This document shows positions 41,961 to 54,200 of a stretch of 64,000 bases of DNA, piece after piece. Position 1 is the first letter of the stretch. Each line of letters starts with the position of its first letter. The stretch is from contig NW_023501038.1 in NCBI RefSeq assembly GCF_014066305.1, positions 1,591,001-1,655,000 on the forward strand, written 5' to 3'. The position numbers were made by a program, and so were the translations under genes. The DNA comes from Letharia columbiana. Taxonomy: Eukaryota; Ascomycota; Lecanoromycetes; Lecanorales; Parmeliaceae. The notes under the pieces are model-generated. The model worked only from the letters and a program-made list of their open reading frames with translations. It was not told where the DNA came from and did no database searches.

Positions 41961-43335
41961 CTTGATCTCATAAGACCTGCGCACTCCTAAAGAGCCCATA
42001 TTCTGTCCGAGACACAAATTGCTCGCTTGAATCACCTCGCACAGCATCCTCCTGTGATACACATTAGCGACAGCCACTCTGCACTATTCCTTCACTTTAT
42101 CTCACATCTTGTCTCGCTTTGATCGGGTCTGATTGTTGTCAAAAGCGTGAAGCAACACAGTGCCACGATGAGTATCGCTCTTCACTCCCAGCCTGCCCCT
42201 GAATGCTGGGTGTCATTTAAAAGCTTCGAAGCGATACTGAGAATTGCGACTATGAGTATCCCTCCTCGCTTGGCAACCCTGGCACGTACCTTGTCTTTCA
42301 CTATATCTACAACACCTTCACAACAACCTCGCAGCTTCCATATTTGCGGGTTCTTTGCTTCTCGAACCCCGACACCATCTACACGTTACGTTCCTCATCC
42401 TCTAGCCTTGACCGGCGGTCTATCTAGATCCGACGACGAGTTTCAGCTCAGCAAGCGCGGTCTGTTACACACACATCCAACGCGAAAGGCAGCTTCGAAA
42501 TGGCGACTTGGTTTAGTTTCGAGGGGACAGATCAAGGTATGCACAACATGAATTCCCCAAATCAAAGGCTGATAAGCAACCAGTCGACCTGACTCTCGTC
42601 AATTGGGGTCACCCGGCCTTACCACCCCTCACCTTCGAGGATTTATGGTACCCTCTCAACACTGGGTCCTACGAATGCGGTTACCTTCGTCCGCTTGTGA
42701 CGGGCTTCCTCTTCCAGCCTACCTTCTCTCTCTTTTCATTGTGCAATAACGGAAAAGCTCCTTCTTACACAAATGATAATCTGTATGAGTACCCAAAGAA
42801 GGATGAACAATCACCAGGGTCTCCTATCTTGCTCAAGCTGGTTTGAAGACTAGATAGACTGTACTTCGCCACTTCATTGGCCCAACCAAATCCGTCTCCC
42901 CTAAGCTTCGAGGATAGATGGTATGCCATAGAGGTTCGAAGGCGCGCTATATTCCTCGAGAACGTCGCCCAGAATACTGACTTGAGCGCTAAAAGGGTCA
43001 ACGCAGGCTTGAGCCGGCTCGATTACATCACAACGCTCAAGTTAGTCGGCAAGATGCGCATCTGTTCTATGGCAGTGTTCAGCGACTATATCAAAATTCT
43101 TTCGATCGGATAGGCGACTGCCGTTGGAGATCGCACTCTATTTTTTGTTGCCAGCAATGTAGAGACTATCACGACCATCGAGAGGGAAAGCAAAGCGGTA
43201 CCCCTTCGAGCCTACGACGAGCCAGTGAGCATGACCTATACCTACGGACCGGACATCCCACGCTAGAAATGTGAGGCAGACAGCTTAGCCTTCCCACCTC
43301 TTCCTGAAGATGCGCTCGAGCCGGCAGATTCACAA
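41961..43335. other. Possible gene fragments, unassigned
   Basis: On the plus strand, 42240-42540 reads as a Ser/Thr/Arg-rich N-terminus. A GTATGC...CCAG intron candidate at about 42541-42583 leads to VDLTLVNWGHPALPPLTFED. A second frame at 42877-43113 contains PSPLSFEDRWYAIEVRRRAI, resembling the first block. The two may be duplicated fragments of one decayed gene, or the 5' part of the relic at 43336. No family is recognised. Confidence 0.35.
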
Positions 43336-43978
43336 ATGCGCCGACTCGTGCACACCTTACCTCCCAAGCTATTAGCCAGAACGTTGCAGGATTCCCTCCA
43401 CATAGTATTCGAGCCGCGCAAAATCCACCTCGCTGTCGATCACCTCAATTTGCATCTCTTCAAGTCGTTAGATCGAGCAATGTACGCAAAGCGACGGAGT
43501 GAGTTTCGGCCTGGGAGTGTCTCGGTTATCGGGTAAGGCAACTATAGAATGAGGATGGACTACCTGCCCCGGATGCCATTGCCATTGATGAAGTCTATCA
43601 GGAAGACAGAAATGGAGGTTCCAAAGCAGGACTACAAGTATCCGTTACTAGAACACTACATCGCTCTTCCCAACGATACTTCACCCGGCATAGACCGTCT
43701 CGATTCTCTTCCAGCTTACATGGGGATGTGAGACAAAACCAGATATAGGCTCTTGAAGAACCTGGCTTGCAAAAGTTGACGCGGTGAGGCCACTTCAACT
43801 CAATGACCTGGTTCTCGGTTCAAATGACGCGTACGGATCTGACGGTGAGTTCCTTGGTGGGTACTTTGCAGGTACCGCGAATACTTTTTCCGCCGGTGCT
43901 CCTGCGCATGTTCATGTGTTGGGGACGGGCGATGAGCGAGAGATGCCGGACCGCTGTCAAGTGCCGTCAAGTCATTGA
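43336..43978 (+). pseudogene. Relic of the fungal-specific family (member C)
   Basis: Three successive pieces match the intact protein at 45033-46097 in order. LPPKLLARTLQDSLHIVFEP with LFKSLDRAMY corresponds to its LPLDLNLLIRDTMLEEIFGP and FRALDRQLY. LPRMPLPLMKSIRKTEME corresponds to HGKLAIPRVLSKIRNVTMK. LNDLVLGSNDAYGSDGEFLG corresponds to LDHLVIDAREAFAPDGEFLG. A TAA at about 43534-43536 and a later frame change separate them, and the central and C-terminal parts are eroded. It lies 1 kb upstream of the intact copy in the same orientation, so tandem duplication followed by decay is likely. Confidence 0.6.
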
Positions 43979-45032
43979 CTGAATAGGTCGGATCAGGCGA
44001 GGCTGGTGAGACTCTGTGAGATGGACTAGCAAACATTGGTGGGTGGATGTAGGACGAATTGCGAGGTCAATTATAGAGCTGTCAACTCATTCTCAGGCGA
44101 TGGGCCGGGAGAGTGGGAGCGTGAGCTTTTAGGCGGAGTGGTGTTGTGTCTGTTGGGAGCCTTTCCTCTGTTTATATGAAAAGGGGTTACGAGTCACTTA
44201 TCGTAGAAATCGTTTCAAACATGGCCGACCTGTCATTGAACTTTCAGAAACTATGTTGCCAATGAAGCAGAGCTGGAGATACTCGTTCGAAGATCTGAGC
44301 AGATCGAATTTGTCTTGACACTTCCCATTCCCAACAAGTAAAACTTCAACACCGAACTCAGATCGTGGAGCCACAGCATCCTAAGAATTGGTTCACCAGA
44401 TGAACTGGATTTTGAAAAGTTGACCTAGTAAACGTTATGAGTCGGTCGCCCGCTGCTGATCGCCAAAGTTTTGCCAAGTCACTAGACAAACGAGATTCTA
44501 TCCACCTGGTTAAGGTCGTGCCGCGGTCTATATTCAACCCTCTGATTTGAGAAAAACTGCACATTCATGGGCGAGACTTACCAATTTTTGTAATTTGGTC
44601 TACCTCTTGTTTTATCCATTCATGTAACACTTCCTCCGATTGGCGGACCCACATGGCGGCCACTAACCCCATGGGATTACCTCGCTTTTGTCGTTATTAC
44701 CTTGGCGTTATTGTACGATGGGCCTTGGAAAACCGTCAACCATCCAAGTTCATATCACTGACCTACAGAAACAAAAGTCGGGGAGTGCTGACTTCCATAC
44801 TTTGATGCTGCACCTTCACTCTCTTCTCCCAATATCTACCGTCGAACTTACCACTCCCCTTGGATCAAGCTTGCAACTTTCTGAGCTCATACCGACGATG
44901 GTCCCAGGGAAGTCTTGTGCACCTCGTCTACTGCGACACAAGCTAATCTAGCACCCAGATTTCGGCCCTGGGCATCTGCCTACCAGTGCTTCCCAAGGTG
45001 TCGAAAGCACATACGTCCTCGCTCTCTGGGGC
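43979..45032. other. Intergenic, possible 5' exon of next gene
   Basis: No confident gene. The frame of the next gene stays open upstream of its first ATG back to a TAG at 44947-44949, reading DFGPGHLPTSASQGVEST, so an upstream exon may exist. The frame at 44688-44951 is a candidate, but no good donor was found. Confidence 0.4.
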
Positions 45033-46097
45033 ATGTTGACCGACGACAGACGTGCCCTCCTCGAACACACCCTCCGCGGCCTCCCTCTCACGCACTTCTC
45101 GCGTCTAGAAAAGGTGCTCCAAGACCTCGACACTTGTTTCAGCAAGTGTAGTCTTTGGAATCGAATGGGAAGACACTGGGTCCTTCGCGACCTTTCGACT
45201 TGCTCACGCGAACGTTTGAAGGCCTACTTGATGATCCTTTCCACCCCAGGGTGTAATTACGCGAACCCAAAAGCAGAGGATAGGTACCTCTTACGCGCCA
45301 TTGGGGACGAAGACGTGGATGACACAGATTGGAAGCCCAACTATGCTCATCTCCAAGACGTTGCAGCCGAAGAGGCTCGTGAAAAGCTTGCTCGCGCCCG
45401 TGAACAGGCAGAATGGATAAACTTGCAACATGCCGTGCAAAGCCTACCCCTGGACCTCAACCTTCTTATCCGAGACACCATGCTCGAAGAGATCTTTGGA
45501 CCAGGGAAAGAGATCGTATTTCCATACGAAGGACCAACATATGTGCAGCACTTCCGGGCCCTCGATCGACAGTTATATCATAAATACAGCTGCATCTACT
45601 ACTGCCAGAATACGTGGGTGTTCGGAGAAGGGTATGTAAGCTGGCTGATCGAACATGGCAAATTGGCCATACCGAGAGTCCTCTCAAAGATCAGGAACGT
45701 TACCATGAAGTGGACGTGGAGGGACGTAGTGAATAATGGTCCCGCTCGACCGGATATTCAGAAACATATTGATTGGGAGATGAAGATGGCGGGCGCAGAA
45801 GGGTTCGACAACATTAAAGTTATGCAACGGTTCCGATGGACTTGCACGAAGGTTACGACCGAGCTCCAGCACATCTGGTTGGAGAAGTTGCGCGAAATAG
45901 GCTCCATGCAACTGGATCACCTTGTCATCGATGCAAGAGAGGCTTTTGCTCCTGATGGCGAGTTCTTGGGATTGAAGGCCGCGCGACGCTGGACGAAGTC
46001 TATGCATCTACCGTACTATCTGGAGATCTGGGCGCCTGTTCATAATGAGGATCTGGCTGAGCAGATCTTTCAGATCATCACAAGGCGGTCTTCGTAA
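45033..46097 (+). CDS. Fungal-specific F-box-like family protein, member B
   Basis: 354 codons from the first in-frame ATG. An N-terminal helical part has LEHTLRGLPLTHFSRLEKVL. An acidic/charged segment with EEAREKLARAREQAEWIN follows, then the conserved block: SLPLDLNLLIRDTMLEEIFG, HFRALDRQLYHKYSC, CQNTWVFGEG, LDHLVIDAREAFAPDGEFLG and YLEIWAPVHNEDLAEQI. These match the protein at 29499-30758 block for block. There is no signal peptide or membrane helix. Function is unknown; the leucine-rich start of the conserved block resembles an F-box-like helix. The N-terminus may be longer through an upstream exon. Confidence 0.7.
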   Translation: MLTDDRRALLEHTLRGLPLTHFSRLEKVLQDLDTCFSKCSLWNRMGRHWVLRDLSTCSRERLKAYLMILSTPGCNYANPKAEDRYLLRAIGDEDVDDTDWKPNYAHLQDVAAEEAREKLARAREQAEWINLQHAVQSLPLDLNLLIRDTMLEEIFGPGKEIVFPYEGPTYVQHFRALDRQLYHKYSCIYYCQNTWVFGEGYVSWLIEHGKLAIPRVLSKIRNVTMKWTWRDVVNNGPARPDIQKHIDWEMKMAGAEGFDNIKVMQRFRWTCTKVTTELQHIWLEKLREIGSMQLDHLVIDAREAFAPDGEFLGLKAARRWTKSMHLPYYLEIWAPVHNEDLAEQIFQIITRRSS

Positions 46098-47156
46098 GCA
46101 GAGGACTTGATGGCAGCCACTGCAATGTGTGCGCGGAAAAGGCTACCCAATAAATATTAGGGTATACGGGGCCAGATTAGCTAGCAGTACTCTTCGGACG
46201 ACCGGGATTCGATCTTATGAAGACACGAGGGTCAGGACGATGTGAATGAAGAACGAGCCGGAATGTTGATAGCTCGTATCCAAGTCGAAATCTGCATGTC
46301 AAGTAGTATTTGTCAGTGCCTTTCTTGTACAATATAGAATGCTTCTTGAAGCGCTCCGGGTTATTCTCAGCGTCTTATAGAAGCCCATAATATCCCCCAG
46401 AAAAATTTGGGTTAGTCTTTACTCTTCATCAGACGGCGAGATCTGTCACTTCAGGTTGGCTCTGGACCGAGTCCCAAGGAAGTTTCTCAGTGGGACATGC
46501 GGGGTTTTGCGGTATCCACGTTGAACGAGCACTTTCCGTATCCTTTTCCGAATAGGCGTGTGAAGGCCCCCTGCGAGACCTGCAACATCGATTGCGAACC
46601 CCACAGCCCCTATCATGATATAGGTTGACGGAAAAAACAGCTTTCTGGGTTTCTGAAGCCCTTCAATGCTTTGCGCCGAAGCTGGGGCGCTTCTGCGACG
46701 TTCGCTGTGCTTTGCTGAGATTGACAAGTGGGCGGAAACGCAGTACAATGCCGATCTTACAACTGTCGGAAGACAACAGCAGCTCATTAACATAGCTTCT
46801 CTAATTCAGGTTAAGCTGCCCCCGGCTGTCAATGTGGCAGATGCTGAGGGAGGAAGCGGGATGGTGGTTGACTAAAGGGTTCACTGGTAGCGCCGTAGAT
46901 CGCGACATGATAATTGGTGAAAGGTCGCCAACGTCGCCGCCCGCGAATTCATGGTCCAATAGGCTAAGTACAAGAGCTATGGTATGCGCAGCGAGCAGAT
47001 TCGTACGACTGATCATGAAAGGTGGAGATTGCAAAAGAGGACCTGCATCCATCTGAAAAGGTGAGGCTCTGCGGATCGGCACGCCGCTGTCGGATCCCTG
47101 CTGCCACATACTCCTCCCCGGCAAGAGATACCTTTATAAGATGACTACCTGACAGC
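46098..47156. other. Intergenic, no gene recognised
   Basis: Short unsupported frames only. The minus-strand frame at 46446-46793 has a hydrophobic stretch (YIMIGAVGFAIDVAGLAGG) but no family or splice support. The right end should carry the BLOC1S1-like promoter. Confidence 0.4.
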
Positions 47157-47609
47157 ATGACAGCCTCCGCCTCTTCCGCAACCCAAGCCGAGCAAGCCCA
47201 CCAACGACCCCCGGACCCCCAGCGCACCGCCGAAGCCCGCGCCGCCTTCACGGCCCACCTGACCTCCATCGGCAACACCCACGTCTCCGCCCTCGAAGGC
47301 CGCGTTTCCGACATCCACCGCAACTCCGCCGCCGTCGCCAAGCAGGACGATGACGTCTCCCGGCAGACGAGGAAGCTCGCCGCCGTGTCCGGGAAGCACC
47401 GAAAGGTCGCCGATGATGCGGCGGAGAAGCTGAAGGAGCTGGGCGACATTCAGAATTGGGCGGAGGTGTTGGAGCGCGATCTCCTGGTGTTGGAGGAGAC
47501 GATGCAGATGGGTGAGGCGGGGGAGGACGGGTGGGAGACTGAGGAAGAGGGGGGTGTGGGTGGGGGCGGTCTGGGAAGGGAGACAGTGGTGCAAGGGCGC
47601 GGGCAATGA
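47157..47609 (+). CDS. BLS1: BLOC-1 subunit 1 / GCN5L1-like protein
   Basis: 150 codons in one exon. The central alpha-helical region matches the GCN5L1/BLOC1S1 family: TAHLTSIGNTHVSALEGRVS, DIHRNSAAVAKQDDDVSRQT, LKELGDIQNWAEVLERDLLV and LEETMQ. The LKEIGDIENW-type motif is the best signature. A glycine/glutamate-rich tail replaces the usual short C-terminus. In yeast the BLOC-1 complex acts on endosomes, recruiting the Rab5 GAP Msb3; in animals the homologue also affects mitochondrial acetylation. A further intron near the 3' end cannot be excluded. The sequence is very GC-rich, which makes the antisense frames open too. Confidence 0.8.
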   Translation: MTASASSATQAEQAHQRPPDPQRTAEARAAFTAHLTSIGNTHVSALEGRVSDIHRNSAAVAKQDDDVSRQTRKLAAVSGKHRKVADDAAEKLKELGDIQNWAEVLERDLLVLEETMQMGEAGEDGWETEEEGGVGGGGLGRETVVQGRGQ

Positions 47610-50600
47610 TTGAATGCTTCAGAGGGCTATGGTCCACCGTCATGAAGGGGCTTGGGAATGGTCCTTCAAGAGTCGGCCTTGCGACTGGTTGGAAGTGTCT
47701 GGTGCTTGGACTCGGGGTTGGTCTTCCGACGACGAATCAAGGATGACGATTCGCGGGAACCGTGGCAGTCGGGCGTCTGAGCGGTTGGCTAAAAGAGAGA
47801 TAACTGTCATACCAAAGGAGGGTGGGAGACGGGGAGCCTCTACTATCTTGATGAACTGTATTGCAAAATGTCACGGTTTTTGCGGGCCGCTAGCTGTTGA
47901 AATCTACTCCGTTTCCTACAATTCCGCCTCAGCTTACTCAATTCAGCCTCTCAGGTTATGCTTTCGAAAGGCTAATGTTAGCTTCGTACCAAGTTCAGAA
48001 GACGTCAATCCTATGTCGTCCCCCTGGTGCCGCTCTCGAAGTTTGCCACCTCCTCACTACAAGTGGGAAGACGCCGTCGAGCAACTGAACATTCTCTATT
48101 CTTTTGCGTTTCTGGACCCCTGTTCCGGGCCGTCTCGGACCATCCCCCCAAAAAAGTAAATAATTCATCCCCCCCCCCCCCTTTTTTTTTGGGTGTCCGT
48201 GCTCCAGCTCGTGAACCTGCCCATTTAGCACCAGCGACACCGCTCGGCAGGGTTACACGCTCGATGACTGTAACCGTACGCGCTGGTTCTCTTCCTGCCT
48301 CCTTGTCGGTGTAAGACGATGATCATCGTGATGTCGAATTGAATGCAGTCCAACAGAGATATGCTTCGCTCACATTGAGGAGTCTCCTTTCCGTATCTAC
48401 TGCGCCATCCTCTATCTGCCAAGGCCGTTCTCGAAGACTCGAGGTAGTGAAGCTGGTTTTGCTCCCTCGGTCAAGCATCTTGGCATCACGGTCACATACT
48501 GGGCCACTTTTTGTCTCCTTTTACGACTCGATAGTCTACACGAGCTGCTGATATGGAGATCACACGATTTACTAGCTTGGATGAATGCTATAGTGTATTC
48601 TTGCTCCTTTGCAAAGGTGCCCTATCAGGGCCATAGAACGCTAATGAGCCAAAGCGGAGCGCGTGTTCGAATTCCATGACATCAAAGACTTCCTTGTGTG
48701 GGCAGTGAACAATGATCAGCTTTCTGTCTCTCGTTCGCGGATATATTATGATATATTCAGATCTTCTTTTACGTGCTTACATGTACACAGTCAATGCTGA
48801 GGACTTTTCTCCACGTATGAAAAGATTTCAGACGCAATTTTACGGATCTCGGATTCGTACTAGTATTCCATACATGTTCCTTTTTGGCAGCCCGGGAAGG
48901 CTGTGACTGAGACGTGTGTCTTCGATGTGGATGCTTCGAATGGAAACCTGACTCTGTGTACCTTGCGGGCAACTTTCGTGACTTTGGAGACTGTTGTGGC
49001 TAGTGAGAAGAGCTCGGTGAGGGCGCTGGCACTTGATGACGTGATGTACGAGGTCAGTCAAAGCGGACGCATCTCCCCTGCTTTGGGCTTCACCGCGCGA
49101 AACCGTGAAGGCCGCAGAGAAGCGTTTCGTTGCGATGTAAGAATTGTTTTTCAAGCATGTGAAATTCTGTTGCAGTCCGTAGCGAAGGCTGTAAACAAGG
49201 CACGTCATCATCGTGACCGATACCAAGTTCGCTACAGGCCTCTTGCGCTGAAAGAAATATATCTCGAGCTTTTGTGTCGTCACTTGGTTTTGAAGTCAAT
49301 GGATACAGATAGGAAATGATCCTCACGGAGGCCCCGTGTATCCCCAGTCCTATCAAAGTACGAAGGCCAAAGCTTTCATTTTCCACAACCGAGATACAAC
49401 CTAGAAATACAACACAAAACCATTGCACCATCGTACCAGCGTCATTGTTTTAGGAGTCAAGAACTGGCTCGCGCCATCCCAGGCATCTCGTATTGCCTGC
49501 CGCCGGTTTACCGTATCAGAACAATTTGCTCATACTGGTTTTTTTTACTGTATCTTCTCATCACTCCGAGCTGTGGTAGCCGTGGCTTACTTCGCGTAGC
49601 TTTTGCGATACATCAAATGGTGATGCTTGACGACGTCGTAAAGCACCGCGGAGATGTCCTCACGCTCGATCTGGTCTGTCATTAGCTCCTTTCGATAGTG
49701 GAGCGCCGACTGAAGATTAACAGGAACTGACTCCTGTAGCACGCGGAGTTCGGGTTGGAATTGGCCGCTTGGGCTTTGTGATGAGTAGGTAGAGGGGAAG
49801 TAGAAGGTGAGGCTGATATTATTATCACTATTTTTCCTCCGTGCTAAAATCTTGATTGCCAAGAGATTATGATCTTTGATTGATTGGTTGATCTAATCTG
49901 ATTAAGTTTACACTGCTTTACAGTAGTCTCAACGTGTAATTCTGACGGCAATGTTTCGGCGTTGCCGAAATATTCTTTTTTTTGTCGCCCCATCTTCTCT
50001 CACTACTGACAGTTACAGTTACAGTTACATCTCATCGTTGCACCATTTCAGATATGGGGTCGATGGGCTATCGATGGATGGCATTCATCTTCCCACCAGG
50101 ATCAACGTGTCACATCTGGATCCCCATCTCTCTTTCTTCAGGGTTTGGTGGACGTAATCCGCCTTTTCAGCTTCTCTCGTGGATTAGATGCTCATGGCGC
50201 CCAAGCACATCCGTGACCGGCTCGTTTCAAGAACGAAACATGATGGGCACAACGCATAGTGATTGGCCAGCTGTTTTAAATTTGAGGCAGAATCCGTGCC
50301 GGCATCTCGATTCTCGATTCAGCTCCCGGAAACCGCTGTCCACTATTTACTTATTTCTGTCCAGTCAACTCGTTGGCCATCATTATGTCCATTTCAATTC
50401 TCATCTGGACAAATTTTAGTTGGTCGTATCATAACTGCCGTCGAATCTTCACACGTGCGAGACATGCAACTTTGAAAATCGAGGCGTGCGAATACTTTAC
50501 CTACTTGACTTTTTCATGCCGAGTTCGAACGATTCTCCTCTGCATCTCAGCTGGGAGCCTGGGGCTGAGCCTCAATTCGTTAACCCCTCGCTTATTCACT

Positions 50601-51201
50601 AGGCCAGCCCTATGAGACCCTAATTAAAGTGGAGTGTGGAAGAAGTTATTGGTGCGACTTCCTGCTGAGATGCGGCGTGCATTGAAACTAATTCCCAAAA
50701 CGACGGCGTCTTTGTCGTACTAAATACGTTTGATCGCTGGTTGGCTGCTGTTTTAGACATCTCACTCGAATTTCATCTTGGAGATCCACCAAGGTTGGCT
50801 GCGCCGTACACCGCCGTCTCGCCCTGTAATTAAAAAACTGTTAAGGATTCGAGTCTTATGCTTAAAGACGCGGGCGCGCTCCCGCCTTTTTGGTTGGTGT
50901 TCGGCTTTTGGGAACGTCTATTGATTGTGTGTACTTTTCACAACTTCAGCATTGTCTGTTGATCGTGCATACGACGTGCTTCTGGAAGTCATTCTGCTCG
51001 TTGACGTCTTGGATCGCATTCAAAGGTGTAGATTTGTGTTTTTATGCTTCTTATGAGATGCGCGTCCAGGCATAATCGAGACGAGCATTTGATTCAAGAT
51101 CTCTGATCCATCCACTACGCCCGTTAAAATCTAAGCCGGTTCATGGTCATCCGGTTCCCCATCTCCCCCCCAATTCAAAGACTCCAACACCAAGTGGAGG
51201 C
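47610..51201. other. 3.6 kb sparse interval with weak small frames
   Basis: No confident gene. Two frames have protein-like composition. 48903-49319 (+, 138 codons) includes RYRPLALKEIYLELLCRHLV. 49587-49862 (-, 91 codons) includes PVNLQSALHYRKELMTDQIE and IEREDISAVLYDVVKHHHLM. Neither has a recognised domain. A homopolymer hairpin lies at 48135-48200. The right end, before 51202, is the presumed promoter of the surface-protein gene. Confidence 0.4.
48135..48200. repeat. Poly-C/poly-T block with hairpin potential
   Basis: CGGACCATCCCCCCAAAAAA at the left can pair with TTTTTTTTTGGGTGTCCG at the right. The spacer contains a run of about 13 C. Long homopolymers are prone to sequencing error, so lengths are uncertain. 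Confidence 0.55.
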
Positions 51202-54200
51202 ATGCGATTACCCACCCAACTACCGTTTGGCATCATATGCATCCTCTTTACCCACTGCGCCCGAGTCACAGCAGTGTGCCCGACGCTACCATGCGACGAA
51301 ATTGCTCCTGTGTACGCAGTCGACAATGCACCGCTGGTGAGTGGTCCACTCACGAGCGCTCCAGCTGGGAAAGATCCGGCCGTCAATGTTCCAATTTCCT
51401 CGACAACACCCACTGCAGCGAATTCACCGGCTTTAAGAGTTCCTGTTGTATCGAGTACACCACCTGCTGCAATCCCCTCGACCTCGAGTACACCGAGTCC
51501 GGTACTTCCACCAACAACAACATCCTCAACTGCGCCCACTTCAATCCCCAGTCTTATCCCTTCGGCTGCAACACCAACATCAACACCTTCAGCTGGGCCC
51601 ACAGTAGTTTCTAGTCCATGGCCTTCTACCGGAGTACCTACCGTGACACCTCCCTCAATCATGGCAGCATCATCCAACGCGACTTCTCCAGTAACTCAGT
51701 CCACTGCGGCATCGTACATCAGCTCTGCGGCGTCGAGTTCATCGGCCTCAGCAACCGTACCGGCATCAATCACACAATGTGGCAATTGTCGAGTGCTGGC
51801 GAATCAAGTCCAGGTTTACTATTGGCCTACTGCATCAGTGAAAAACAATTGCGCGCGAGGGGCTTCCATCAACCCATTCCAGACCGGCGTTCCTTACGCA
51901 TCTAATGCGTCGAGGATCCCAGCTCTTGCAACTCAGGTGACAAATGGCCCAACCGCTGTCCTTGAAGGGCATACATTGTAGGCCAACATTCTGATGGATG
52001 TCGATCCTTTCGTACTGATAACCGCTCTAGTACTTTCCCATCGCTGTACGTATCCGTTATTGGTGGGATCTCAGTATCAGATTCTTGCGGTCTTCTGGGA
52101 AGCGTGCACACCAATCCTGCACCTGTAGCCGTTCAAGCCATCACCACCGCTTCGTATGCCAACTGGCCGTCAACCTGCCGGCCCCAGGGCCTGAATGCGG
52201 AAGCCGTCATTGATACTTTGGCTCTCTCGGACCTTGCATGTCCCACTTGGGGGCTTTCCAATCCATTCACTACCTCCTGCGATGGAAGCACTTACCTGAC
52301 AGCAACTTATGGCGAGCCGTACAACCCGGTCATCTTGGTGCCAACAGAACTTATGTCGATCGACCCCGCTTGGGGAGCTTGTACTACTAACACGGCCGAC
52401 GCGCTTCTAACATTGCCATGCGGCATCTATGATCCGCCAAAGACCTTGCAAACGGCGACTGCCCTGGTTCCCGGTGGCGATTTGAACGATCCTCCTACAT
52501 CTGAGGCGACGTCGGTATCTCAAGCGGCAGATACATTGCAGCAAGCTCATGCGCTTGCACCAAGTGTCACACCGGTGAATGACCCTCCCACGCAAACGGC
52601 GCTGAAGGCTGAGCCGGCCGATACTGGGTCGCCAAGTTTACCAAAACCTACGACAGTGCCAAGCAGTGCCGGTAGTGATCCCTCAGAAGATCCAAGCAAA
52701 GACGTGTCTGATCCAAACGGAGCTTCGGATCCAGCAGACATTCTCAAACTGGATCCGCTGGCTTCTAGCACTAAGCAAACGGATGATCCAGGCCAAAGTA
52801 GCTCCGTTCAGCCAGGTGCTCCAGCGCCGGCTCCAGATCCTCAAACATCAGCTATGAGTAGTCCTGGCCCAAATGCCTCAGACGACCATGCAAACTCGGA
52901 TCTGAATAGTTCTGAATCTGATAGTTCTGATGGTCCGAGTCAAAACGGTTCTCACCAAAAAGAAGCTTCAGCTCCAGCCTCAGAGTCTCAAGTATCAGAT
53001 CCGAACGATCAGCCGGCAGTACCACAAGCACCTACGACTATCAATCTGGGCGGTGAAGCGCCATCCACCCAAGGCTTAGGAGCTTTCATCAACGGTGCCC
53101 TCGGAGGAGGAAGCGCACCTGCTCCCTCCTCTGCTCCATCTCCAGCATTCACTCCTCACGCCATTACCGCTCTCGGCCAGACGCTCAGCATCACCGATCC
53201 ATCCGCCGTAGCAATTGCCGGCAAAACCCTATCAGTCGGCGGACCGGCCCACACATCCGACGGAAAATACTACTCCCTGGCGCCCTCCGGGAACCTAATT
53301 GCTGGCACCCTAGCCCCGATTCCCGGACCTTCGTCGCCACCAGTGCTCTCTGTTGCTGGCTCGAAATACACCGCAAATGCGGCCTCTCAATTCGTCGTAG
53401 CAGGCCAGACGTTGACGCCAGGAGGGCAAATCACTGTAGCCAGCACACCGATATCGCTCCACCCCTCCGCCGACGTCGCCGTCGTTGGAGGTAGCACCCA
53501 GGTTCTCACCACCCCCGCACCAAGTCCAGACCCTGCGGTATTGACATTTGCGGGCTCCACGTACACGGCCGACGCAGCTTCGCAATTCGTCGTAGCTGGC
53601 CAAACCCTATCCCCAGGCGGTCAGATAAGAGTTGCCAGCACACTGATATCTCTAGCACCCTCAGCCAGCGTCGCAGTCGTCGGCACCAGCACCCAATCCT
53701 TAGCAACCGCTCCCGCCCCACTCGCCGCCGAAGCGCCCGTCCTGAAATGGGACGGCTCAGCGTACACAGCGGACGCCTCGTCCGATTTCGTCATCGCGTC
53801 TCAGACCCTCACGCCCGGCGGCATCATCACCCTTCTCGGCACGCCGATCCGGTTGGCGCCGGGCGCCGCGGACGCCCTCATCGGCACGAGCACGCAGTCG
53901 CTCGCTCCGGCGGACGTGTTCACGCTCGCCGGGCAGCTCCTCACGGCGAACCCGTCCGGGTTCGCCATCGCGGGGACTACGGTCCTGCCGGGCGGCAGCG
54001 GCGTTACCGTCTCGGGGACGCCGGTCCGTTTGGAGTCCGGGGGTACGTTGCTCGTGGGGAACGGTAGTCTCGTGCTGCCTACGCCGGGACCCGGTGCTGG
54101 GGTGGGGGTGTTTGAGGGCGGGCAGGGGAAGCGGGCATCGCCGCGGACGGCGTGGTTCGTTGCCTATACCATTCTTGGGACATTTCTGGGAGCGTTCTTT

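Noticed and set aside
46195..46225. Possible tRNA B-box-like sequence (GGGATTCGATC)
   Set aside because: No matching A box, acceptor stem or cloverleaf could be drawn around it. No tRNA or rRNA gene could be supported anywhere by eye.
47145..47606. Long minus-strand frames (about 153 and 131 codons) overlapping the BLOC1S1-like gene
   Set aside because: They are antisense shadows in very GC-rich DNA; the plus strand carries the recognisable LKELGDIQNW signature.
51147..51677. Minus-strand frame of 176 codons rich in Gly/Val
   Set aside because: Antisense of the Ser/Thr/Pro-rich exon of the secreted protein, which has a signal peptide and a supported intron.
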